Shown: one piece after another, positions 1-5,003 of the stretch
How positions within the stretch are numbered: the first letter of the stretch is position 1
Layout of the letters: each line of letters begins with the position of its first letter
NCBI GenBank assembly: GCA_016196785.1
Contig: JACPXA010000103.1
Coordinates: forward strand, 1 to 5,003
DNA length: 5,003 nucleotides
Reading direction: 5' to 3'
Origin: Elusimicrobiota bacterium
GTDB lineage: Bacteria > Elusimicrobiota > Elusimicrobia > 2-01-FULL-59-12 > JACPXA01
Translations under genes and position numbers: made by a program
Notes under the pieces: model-generated
Told to the model about the DNA's origin: nothing
Databases searched by the model: none
Seen by the model: only the letters and a program-made list of their open reading frames with translations

Positions 1-1
1 A

Positions 2-112
2 AGTTATCGTTTTCTCACGTCCCTGACCTCGGAAGAAAAAACGATACTATCAGACACCAAGCGGCATCGCGAAACCGCATTGGTTAAAAGAACTCTGGAG
101 AAGATCCGGTGA
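2..112 (+). CDS. C-terminal tail of an unrecognised upstream gene (partial)
   Basis: This frame is open from the window edge to a TGA at 110-112 and gives about 36 residues, ending in LVKRTLEKIR. The tail is hydrophilic and rich in Lys, Arg, Glu and Thr, as is common for a helical C-terminus. The other two forward frames meet stops at 24-26 and 85-87, and the reverse strand gives only very short reading frames, so this is the best coding candidate. I do not recognise the family and assign no function. No convincing terminator follows it, so read-through into the next operon cannot be excluded. The short length means the open frame could be chance. Confidence 0.4.
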   Translation, partial: SYRFLTSLTSEEKTILSDTKRHRETALVKRTLEKIR

Positions 113-160
113 CGATCATTGCCCATAAGAGCCCCTCCCCCCTTCGCCTCAGTAAGGAAA

Positions 161-204
161 TTTAATCAAATCTTAATCGAATCTTCATGCAATCTTAATC
201 CAGA
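161..204 (+). promoter_or_regulatory. Four 11-bp-spaced direct repeats, Pho-box-like operator
   Basis: Four heptamers lie exactly 11 bp apart: TTTAATC at 161, CTTAATC at 172, CTTCATG at 183 and CTTAATC at 194. The spacers are A/T-rich (AAAT, GAAT, CAAT, CAGA). A 7-bp direct repeat with a 4-bp spacer, one per helical turn, is the known operator design for PhoB/PhoP-type winged-helix response regulators. Three of the four units also fit the pyrimidine-TTAA-pyrimidine-pyrimidine form described for cyanobacterial Pho boxes. The last repeat ends 9 bp before the -10 hexamer, close to the usual activator position that replaces a -35. The repeats are directly visible. The regulator identity (PhoB or another OmpR/PhoB-family member) is inferred. 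Confidence 0.65.
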
Positions 205-209
205 ATCGC

Positions 210-215
210 TATACT
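210..215 (+). promoter_or_regulatory. Predicted sigma70-type -10 element (TATACT)
   Basis: TATACT differs from the TATAAT consensus at one position. The hexamer 17 bp upstream (ATGCAA, 187-192) is a poor -35, which suggests an activator-dependent promoter served by the adjacent direct repeats. Transcription would start near 222, leaving only about 12 nt before the ATG at 234. Confidence 0.55.
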
Positions 216-233
216 TAGAGTGGAAAAACCTCA

Positions 234-1766
234 ATGAGTCAACGACGTCCCTTCTATGCCTTCTGTCTAACGCTCTGCCTTGCGCTGGGTCTCACCTTGA
301 CGGCTGGGGCCGCGGAGCAAAACCAATCCTCTGTGGAAACTGCTCTTCAAGCGTATCGAGCCGGCTCGCTCCATCAAGCGCTGAAAGGGTTCCTACAGGT
401 TCTCATCGCGGATCCGCAGAACGTGACCGCCCGCCGCTACGTTTCGGTGATCTCCCGGCAGTTAGTTCAACAGCGGGACTCAAAAATCAAAGGAGAGCGC
501 GGGGCGATGCTTGACCGAGCCATGCGCCTCATGGCGGAACAAGAAGAGCTCCTCCTCCATGGCCAGCAGGCGCTCGAGCGGGATGATGTGGTTAGCGCCA
601 TTGACCTGTTATGGCGAGTTCAACAGATGGACCCGACCTCGGAGCAGGCGAAGAAGCTCCTGGACCGGGTGCAACAACACCTCACCGCACTGGCCAGTCC
701 GAAGGCTTCCGTTGCACCGGCAGAGCGGTTGCGTGCCCAAGGGGGTCTTCATTACCTGAATCGTCAATGGCACCTGGCCATCGAGCGCTGGCAGGAGGCG
801 CTGCCGCAGTCGTCAAAAGCCGAACTCCTGCGCCGGGATATTGCCAAAGCGGACCGCTACCTTCAGGCTGTGCTCCAACGGGAACGCGCTGACTTGTTGG
901 CCGTCAAAGGGAAAGACTTTTTGCAGCAAGGGCAACTGGCGGAAGCCAAGGCGGCCTGGGAAGAGGCCCTTCGCCTCGTGCCTGGCCACCCTGAAGCAGT
1001 CGAGGGCCTGAGTCAGATCGCCAAGCAGGAAGTCCGGCGCGCGGAGCTGGCTCGCCAGGAAGAGGTGGACCACCACTTCAACGAGGCGCTTGAACTCTAT
1101 GTCCGTGGGCGTTATGCGGAATCTCGCAACGAATGGCGGGCGGTCTTGGCGCTTAATCCAGAGCACCCCACCGCGAAGGAGTACCTCGCCAAGATCGAGG
1201 AGCATCTCGGCAGCGAAGAAGTCTCAGTTCCGGCCGGGAAGACCCCGCCGATGAGTGCCTCGTCCGACCAGTTCAAATCAACCCGGGTCCCCCCGACGGG
1301 GCCCCACCCCATACCCCCTCTCATCCCACCCGCGCCTCAGCAACCTGCGACTTCCAGCAAAACAGCGGCCAAGCCAGCGCTGCCTGCCGCCGTCATTCCC
1401 GGCACGAACGAGCTCGGATGGAAAAAGGCACCCCGCAAAGAGACTGCGGAGGATCACTACGCGCGTGGCGTGAAAGAACAAACCGTACAGCGACCCCAGG
1501 AGGCGATCCGCGAATTTCAGAAAGCGTTGAAACTTGATCCCGCCCACCAAGAGGCGGCTAAAGCACTCCAGGACCTTCGCGGTCAGATGGGTACCACCGT
1601 CGAGGACTATTACAAGCAGGGATTGATCGCCTACTCCCAGGGTAAACGGGCGGAGGCCATCAAGCAGTGGCGGTCGGTTTTGGCAATTGATCCCCAACAT
1701 CCAAAGGCACGCCGAGCCCTCCTCAAGGCAGAATCCGAGGGGAGTCGGTCGCTCGCCGGTGAATAA
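234..1766 (+). CDS. Exported TPR-repeat protein, probable periplasmic scaffold
   Basis: The 510-aa product starts with a basic n-region and a hydrophobic stretch (residues 7-23) ending in AGA/A (24-27), a likely signal peptidase I site; Cys15 lacks a proper lipobox. About seven TPR-like units follow, near residues 32-75, 103-150, 162-210, 220-265, 276-325, 405-450 and 455-500. They repeat a pattern of Gly, then Ala, Trp/Phe, then Pro-x-His-x-x-Ala, for example the segments around W242, W301 and W479. A Pro/Ala-rich linker (about 331-400) splits them 5+2. TPRs bind proteins and have no catalytic role, so a scaffold or assembly function for the export system encoded next to it is inferred. The ATG at 234 was chosen for the signal peptide; only a weak GAGTGG (218-223) precedes it. 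The next gene begins 3 nt after the stop. The exact family is not recognised. Confidence 0.88.
   Translation: MSQRRPFYAFCLTLCLALGLTLTAGAAEQNQSSVETALQAYRAGSLHQALKGFLQVLIADPQNVTARRYVSVISRQLVQQRDSKIKGERGAMLDRAMRLMAEQEELLLHGQQALERDDVVSAIDLLWRVQQMDPTSEQAKKLLDRVQQHLTALASPKASVAPAERLRAQGGLHYLNRQWHLAIERWQEALPQSSKAELLRRDIAKADRYLQAVLQRERADLLAVKGKDFLQQGQLAEAKAAWEEALRLVPGHPEAVEGLSQIAKQEVRRAELARQEEVDHHFNEALELYVRGRYAESRNEWRAVLALNPEHPTAKEYLAKIEEHLGSEEVSVPAGKTPPMSASSDQFKSTRVPPTGPHPIPPLIPPAPQQPATSSKTAAKPALPAAVIPGTNELGWKKAPRKETAEDHYARGVKEQTVQRPQEAIREFQKALKLDPAHQEAAKALQDLRGQMGTTVEDYYKQGLIAYSQGKRAEAIKQWRSVLAIDPQHPKARRALLKAESEGSRSLAGE
1224..1433 (+). other. Pro/Ala-rich low-complexity linker within the TPR protein
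   Basis: Residues about 331-400 separate TPR units 5 and 6 and are rich in Pro, Ala, Ser and Thr (for example the segment PHPIPPLIPPAPQQP). The DNA at 1281-1335 is strongly C-rich, with a small CCCC-GAC-GGGG hairpin at 1291-1301. It resembles the linker DNA of the next gene, sharing TACCCCCTC (1312-1320 and 2171-2179). It is probably a flexible periplasmic spacer. Confidence 0.6.
1758..1762 (+). promoter_or_regulatory. Ribosome binding site GGTGA for the AMIN-TolC gene
   Basis: GGTGA sits 7 nt before the ATG at 1770 and can pair with the extended anti-Shine-Dalgarno sequence. It lies inside the last codons of the TPR gene, whose TAA is 3 nt before the ATG, so translation is probably coupled. 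It supports the start at 1770. Confidence 0.5.
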
Positions 1767-1769
1767 ACC

Positions 1770-3584
1770 ATGAAAGGTCCTATTACTTTCGTACTCTTCC
1801 TCGCTTTGCTCACTTTGGGGGCGGGGGTGGGGAGGGCGGCGGGAGAGACGGTACGGCTGGAGGGAACGAGCGTGGAGCAGACGCTCGGCAAGACACGCGT
1901 GACGCTGTCGTTCAGCGGGCCGGTTGAGTATCGCGTGTTTCCGCAAGGACCGGTGGCTAAGGTGTTCATCCAATTTGCGGGGGGCGAAGTGGTCACCAAG
2001 CGAGGGCCGGTTGAAGATATCAACAAGGGTGGGGTCAAGGAAATCCATTATGGTCGTCGGCAGGGGGGGGAAACGCTAGAGTATGTCTCGATTTCGTTGG
2101 ACCGACCTGCCTCGTATCAGGTAAGCCGTGAGGGATCGAATCTCCTGCTGACTTTTGAACCTACCCCAGGTACCCCCTCACCCCTACCCTCATTCCGGAC
2201 ACCCCCCCCACCAGCCATCCCAGTGGGGGGGCCGCTACTCCGGCCCCCCCCTACCACAAGGGGAGAGGGAAGTACTGGGTTGACGTTGGAGGAGGCGCGG
2301 CGGATCGCCTTGCGACACTCCCTCAAGGTCAAGGTGGCGGAGGAGGAAGTGGAGCTGGCGGGCATTCGAAAACTGGACGCCGGCCGGGACATGGCGCCGT
2401 CCTTGAGCGGACGGTGGGCCGAAACGAACGGGACGGTGGTTTCTCCGACAGAACAGGATTTCCGCCGCAAAGAGATTGGCGTCCAGGTGGGGCAGCCGAT
2501 TTTCCAAGGCGGCCGGCTCCTGAACACGTATCGCCAAGCCCGCACCAATCGAGAGATCGTGGAACACAATCTGGCCAAAACCCGTCAGACACTGATCTAC
2601 GAGGTGACCCGAGCGTATTACACCGTCCTCAAGACTCAACAGACGGTCCGGGCGGATCGGGCAGCGCTGGAGCGGGCGACCGCGCTTTGGGATATGGCCA
2701 ATCGCAAACGCCAGGGCGGGGTGAGCTCGGAGGAGGAGTGGCTGCGGGCGCGGTCATCCTTCACACAACTCCACTACCGCGCGCGCGCCGAGGAACGGGA
2801 ATTGGAGCTGGCTCAAGTCCAATTGCAGGGACTCTTGCAACAGAACGTTCCACTCCCAGGTGAGTTGAGTGATCCGCTCCGTCCGAAACGCTTGGAGGCT
2901 TCCTTGGAAGACCTGCTGCGCCGCGCCCGGCGCCACAACCCGGAGCTCCTGGCGGCGGAGCTGACCGCCCAGTTCCATGACTACGGCCATCGGGCCGCCG
3001 AGGGAGAGCGCTGGCCGCGGGTTGATGCGAGTGCGTTCTATGGCAAGTCTGCGGCGGCCTTCCAGAATGAACCGCTGCGGTTGGAACCCAGTTGGAACAT
3101 CGGGGTGCGTGGAACGCTCGCCTTTTGGGGCAACTCTGCAAGCTCGAACTTCGTCCAGCAGAAATCCGCCCCGGACCTGGGGGAGTCCACCCGCAGCCGT
3201 TCCCGGTTGATCTCCGCCACAGTCGGGCTCTGGGACCGCTCCGTGGCGCCGATGAAACAGGCGGAGGTCGAGTATGCCAGGGCCCAGGCGGTGTTGCAGG
3301 AGACCCGTCAAGCCGTCGAGGTGCAGGTGCGCGAAGCCTTCACGAACTACCACAAGGGGCTGCTCCAGGTGGAGGGGGCGACCCAAGACGTTGAGTATCG
3401 CCAACGGGAGGTGGAGATTCTCCGAGAACGGCAACGGGAAGGGACCGCCGAGGCCGCCCAAGTGCTGACCGCTGAGGCCACGCTCCGCGACGCGGCGAAG
3501 AGCGTCCATGAGGCGGTGGCCTTCACCAACGTCGCCCTCGCCGCCCTCTCGCGCGCCATCGGTACGGACCTCCTCACCCCATGA
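1770..3584 (+). CDS. AMIN-domain/TolC-family outer-membrane efflux channel fusion
   Basis: The 604-aa product has a signal peptide (residues 1 to about 24, cleavage near GRA/AG) with no lipobox Cys. Residues about 26-130 form a beta-rich AMIN-type domain (RVTLSFSGPVEYRVF, VAKVFIQF, EYVSISLDRPASYQV, LLLTFE); AMIN domains occur in AmiC amidases and PilQ secretins and bind the cell wall. A Pro-rich linker (131-170) leads into a two-repeat TolC/OEP body. Repeat 1 starts with LTLEEARRIALRHS (171-184) and carries the strand-turn motif QPIFQGGRLLNTYRQA (242-257). Repeat 2 spans about 376-598, with the less typical VGLWDRSVAP at 485-494. Long heptad-like helices follow each strand region, as expected for the periplasmic tunnel. 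TolC proteins trimerise in the outer membrane and dock to RND pumps, matching the overlapping downstream gene. The fold assignment is firm for TolC and good for AMIN; the substrate is unknown. Confidence 0.9.
   Translation: MKGPITFVLFLALLTLGAGVGRAAGETVRLEGTSVEQTLGKTRVTLSFSGPVEYRVFPQGPVAKVFIQFAGGEVVTKRGPVEDINKGGVKEIHYGRRQGGETLEYVSISLDRPASYQVSREGSNLLLTFEPTPGTPSPLPSFRTPPPPAIPVGGPLLRPPPTTRGEGSTGLTLEEARRIALRHSLKVKVAEEEVELAGIRKLDAGRDMAPSLSGRWAETNGTVVSPTEQDFRRKEIGVQVGQPIFQGGRLLNTYRQARTNREIVEHNLAKTRQTLIYEVTRAYYTVLKTQQTVRADRAALERATALWDMANRKRQGGVSSEEEWLRARSSFTQLHYRARAEERELELAQVQLQGLLQQNVPLPGELSDPLRPKRLEASLEDLLRRARRHNPELLAAELTAQFHDYGHRAAEGERWPRVDASAFYGKSAAAFQNEPLRLEPSWNIGVRGTLAFWGNSASSNFVQQKSAPDLGESTRSRSRLISATVGLWDRSVAPMKQAEVEYARAQAVLQETRQAVEVQVREAFTNYHKGLLQVEGATQDVEYRQREVEILRERQREGTAEAAQVLTAEATLRDAAKSVHEAVAFTNVALAALSRAIGTDLLTP
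1817..1836 (+). other. Predicted G-quadruplex motif early in the AMIN-TolC gene
   Basis: The coding strand reads G5-C-G5-T-G4-A-G3, four G-runs joined by single-nucleotide loops, with further GG and GGG runs up to 1843. Single-base loops favour very stable parallel quadruplexes, here possible in both mRNA and non-template DNA. It encodes residues 17-22 (GAGVGR) at the end of the signal peptide, about 47 nt from the start codon. Formation in vivo is inferred. Confidence 0.6.
2063..2070 (+). repeat. Homopolymeric G8 tract in the AMIN coding region
   Basis: Eight consecutive G residues span codons 98-101 (Q-G-G-E). A one-base slip would shift the frame, truncate the protein before the TolC domain and disturb coupling to the pump gene. 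Tracts of this length are candidate slippage sites and also common sequencing-error sites. Confidence 0.6.
2160..2279 (+). repeat. Repeat-like C/G-rich linker between AMIN and TolC domains
   Basis: This in-frame stretch encodes a Pro-rich spacer (residues 131-170). It has a composition unlike its flanks: C-rich on the left (2164-2220), a strong hairpin in the middle, then AAGGGGAGAGGG (2258-2269). It includes C8 tracts at 2202-2209 and 2244-2251 and G7 at 2225-2231. The pattern CCCTCACCCC ... GGGGAGAGGG resembles dispersed palindromic repeats seen in many GC-rich genomes, whose in-frame translations often include a Gly-Glu-Gly segment such as RGEG here. Origin as a captured repeat is inferred. 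Confidence 0.45.
2225..2250 (+). repeat. Perfect 10-bp all-G/C inverted repeat (hairpin)
   Basis: GGGGGGGCCG (2225-2234) is perfectly complementary to CGGCCCCCCC (2241-2250) around a 6-nt loop, CTACTC. All ten pairs are G-C. No T-run follows and it sits inside a coding gene, so it is not a standard terminator. It may slow polymerase or ribosomes, or be the core of a mobile palindromic repeat. Confidence 0.65.
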
Positions 3585-5003
3585 GAGCCGGCGGGACACT
3601 CGCACAGTTTGCCGTCAAACGTCCGGTCGCCACCGCGATGGTCTGGTTTGCCGTGGCGTTCCTGGGGGTGATCGCCTGGATCCGCCTCCCCCAGGAGCTC
3701 TTTCCCTCGATCTCCTTCCCGCAACTGACGATCATCACCCGCTACCCCAACGCCGCCCCAGAAGAAATTGAAAATCTCATCACGAAGGTGCTCGAGGAAT
3801 CGGTGGGGACGGTGCCCAACCTCCGACGGGTCCGCTCCGTGTCGAAAGAAGGGGTGTCGCTCGTCACGCTCGACTTCGGATGGGGCACCAACATGGGGTT
3901 CGCGCACCTCGCCGTCCGCGAAAAGATTGATCAGCTCAAGGATCGTCTCCCGCACGACGCGGAGGAGCCGATCATCCAGCGGGTCAACCCCTTTGCGCAA
4001 CCCATCATGGTCATCGCCTTGAGCGGGGATCGGTCACTTCTAGAACTCACCGAGGTGGCCCAACGGGCGGTGAAGCAACGGTTGGAGAAGGTGGATGGGG
4101 TCGCCGCCGCGATTATTTCCGGCGGCCAGGAACGCGAGATCCTCGTTGAAGTTGATCAAGGCCGCCTGGAAGCCTCCAAGGTGTCGCTCCCCGCGGTCAT
4201 TGACGCCCTGAGAAACTCTAACCTCAACTATCCCGCGGGCACCACGCAAGGCAAGTTCTACGAATACTTGGTCCGAACCATTGGAGAGTTCACCGACATT
4301 CCCCAGATCGGCCAAACCATGATCAGCGTGGAGTCGTCCAACCGGATGGAGGAGGAAGGCACCCTTTCCTCGGGAGTTGAGCTGGGCGCGGGCGGAGGGC
4401 TAGGGGGCGTGGGTGGAGGGCTAGAGGAGCGCCACGATCGCGAGAAACGGCTCTTGCCGTTGTCGGCGCTCGCCACGGTGCGGGAGGGAGAGAAGGTCCG
4501 CACCAGTTTTTCTCGATACAATGGCAAAGAGACGGTGGCGGTCTCCATTCAAAAACAGGGCGAGGCGAACACGGTGCAAACCGCCGTCCGCGTGCGCCAC
4601 GCGCTGGAGGAGCTCTCCGGTGTGCTTCCGCGGGGGTTGCGGCTCGAGGTCGTGTACGATGAGTCCGGCTTCATCTTGCAGTCCATTGCGGGGGTACGGA
4701 ACGACGCCCTCATGGGCGCCCTCCTCGCGTTTCTAGTGCTGTTCTATTTTTTAAAGACTGTCCGAGACGCGCTCACCGTCTGCACGGCGATCCCCATGTC
4801 CATCTTCGCGGTGTTTGTCGGGATGAGCCTCCAAGGCATCAGCATCAACATGATCTCTCTCGCCGGGCTCGGGCTCTCCATGGGGAACTTTGTGGATAAC
4901 GCCATCGTGGTGATCGAGAACATCGCCCGGCACCGCCACAAACTGGGACGTGGGGCCGCGGAGGCGTCACTGGCGGGCACGGAGGAGGTCGGCGCCTCTA
5001 TGA
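3581..5003 (+). CDS. RND efflux pump permease, AcrB-like HAE type (N-terminal part)
   Basis: The frame is open from the ATG at 3581 to the window end, giving 474 of an expected 1,000 or more residues. The ATG overlaps the TGA of the TolC gene (ATGA), implying translational coupling. Visible RND landmarks are: FAVKRPVAT and TM1 (about 10-34); LPQELFPSISFPQLTI with RYPNAAPEEIE (36-64); the porter region (VRSVSKEGVS at 84-93, REKIDQLKDRLP at 113-124, VDGVAAAIISGG at 171-182); YDESGFILQSI (359-369); and TM2-TM4 with MISLAGLGLSMG (424-435) and VDNAIVVIEN (438-447). D439 matches AcrB Asp407, but N440 replaces Asp408. The motif lacks the DFG-x-x-VDGA form of heavy-metal (CzcA/CusA) pumps, so the HAE-like class is favoured. 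A Gly-rich insert lies at about 255-290. Pumps of this class use the proton motive force to export drugs, lipids or other hydrophobic compounds; the substrate here is unknown. Confidence 0.93.
   Translation, partial: MRAGGTLAQFAVKRPVATAMVWFAVAFLGVIAWIRLPQELFPSISFPQLTIITRYPNAAPEEIENLITKVLEESVGTVPNLRRVRSVSKEGVSLVTLDFGWGTNMGFAHLAVREKIDQLKDRLPHDAEEPIIQRVNPFAQPIMVIALSGDRSLLELTEVAQRAVKQRLEKVDGVAAAIISGGQEREILVEVDQGRLEASKVSLPAVIDALRNSNLNYPAGTTQGKFYEYLVRTIGEFTDIPQIGQTMISVESSNRMEEEGTLSSGVELGAGGGLGGVGGGLEERHDREKRLLPLSALATVREGEKVRTSFSRYNGKETVAVSIQKQGEANTVQTAVRVRHALEELSGVLPRGLRLEVVYDESGFILQSIAGVRNDALMGALLAFLVLFYFLKTVRDALTVCTAIPMSIFAVFVGMSLQGISINMISLAGLGLSMGNFVDNAIVVIENIARHRHKLGRGAAEASLAGTEEVGASM
4391..4427 (+). 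repeat. Partial 21-bp tandem duplication in a Gly-rich pump insert
   Basis: GGCGGAGGGCTAGGGG (4391-4406) recurs as GGTGGAGGGCTAGAGG (4412-4427), 14 of 16 bases matching at an offset of 21 bp, exactly seven codons. Both copies encode Gly-Gly-Gly-Leu in frame (residues 271-274 and 278-281). They sit in an insertion absent from AcrB at the corresponding porter-domain position. Confidence 0.6.

Larger units (their letters stand above)
113..233. other. Intergenic regulatory region upstream of the operon
   Basis: This 121-bp gap separates the partial upstream gene from the TPR gene. The first part (131-150) is C-rich. The second part (161-233) is sharply AT-richer than the rest of the window and contains the 11-bp direct repeats and the -10 element described separately. 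I see no tRNA, riboswitch-like structure or clear hairpin terminator here. Confidence 0.7.

Noticed and set aside
5..46. Inverted repeat TATCGTTTT (5-13) and AAAACGATA (38-46)
   Set aside because: The 9-bp arms are perfect, but the loop is 24 nt, the stem is AT-rich and it lies in a likely coding tail with no T-run, so a terminator or operator is not supported.
161..204. Direct repeats as a CRISPR array or plasmid-type iterons
   Set aside because: The units are only 7 bp with 4-bp spacers, far too short for CRISPR, and their position directly before a -10 element favours an operator over a replication origin.
119..514. Open frame beginning with TTG in the intergenic region and overlapping the TPR gene
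   Set aside because: It crosses the promoter and repeat array, then runs out of frame through the TPR gene; the translation is low-quality and has no recognisable features.
1278..2048. Long open frame on the - strand across the TPR/TolC gene junction (256 aa)
   Set aside because: It lies antisense to two well-supported genes, has no recognisable domain or signal, and its His/Arg/Leu-rich composition is typical of reverse-strand shadows in GC-rich coding DNA.
2225..2251. Strong hairpin as an intrinsic terminator
   Set aside because: It is inside an intact coding frame and is followed by CTACCACAAGG with no U-tract.
2754..3605. Long open frame on the - strand inside the TolC gene (283 aa)
   Set aside because: It is fully antisense to the conserved TolC repeat 2, shows no family motif, and is explained by codon bias of the + strand gene.
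3581..5003. Heavy-metal (CzcA/CusA) class for the pump
   Set aside because: The TM4 segment lacks the DFG-x-x-VDGA signature and reads LSMGNFVDNAIVV, which is closer to HAE-type pumps.

Overview
The window looks like the start of a Gram-negative envelope operon in a GC-rich bacterium (roughly 60% G+C by eye). All three main genes are on the + strand and code for envelope proteins with an outer-membrane/periplasm logic. The style (periplasmic TPR protein, AMIN domain, TolC, RND pump, Pro/Gly-rich linkers) would fit Nitrospirota or a deltaproteobacterial-type lineage. That is only an impression, because the sequence contains no taxonomic marker gene.

Layout: (1) Positions 2-112 are a plausible C-terminal tail of an unrecognised upstream gene. 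(2) Positions 113-233 are intergenic and hold the most distinctive regulatory signal: four direct repeats (consensus CTTAATC) spaced exactly 11 bp apart, ending 9 bp before a good -10 hexamer (TATACT). This is the architecture of a PhoB/PhoP-family response-regulator box. (3) 234-1766 encodes a 510-aa exported TPR protein. (4) 1770-3584 encodes a 604-aa fusion of an N-terminal AMIN domain to a TolC-type outer-membrane efflux channel. (5) 3581-5003 is the first 474 residues of an RND (AcrB-like, HAE-type) inner-membrane pump, cut by the window end. The genes are 3 nt apart and then overlap by 4 nt (ATGA), so they almost certainly form one translationally coupled operon.

Working model: the RND pump and the TolC channel form a tripartite-type export system. 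The AMIN domain may hold the channel to peptidoglycan, and the TPR protein may act as a periplasmic scaffold. The usual membrane-fusion adaptor (AcrA/HlyD type) is absent from the part seen; it could lie downstream or elsewhere.

Unusual points: the direct-repeat operator; a very strong G-quadruplex motif about 47 nt into the TolC gene; four G/C homopolymers of 7-8 nt within 190 bp of that gene; a 10-bp all-G/C hairpin in its linker; and low-complexity linkers or insertions in all three proteins, including a partly duplicated 21-bp unit in the pump. The pump also has Asp-Asn where AcrB has its Asp-Asp proton-relay pair.
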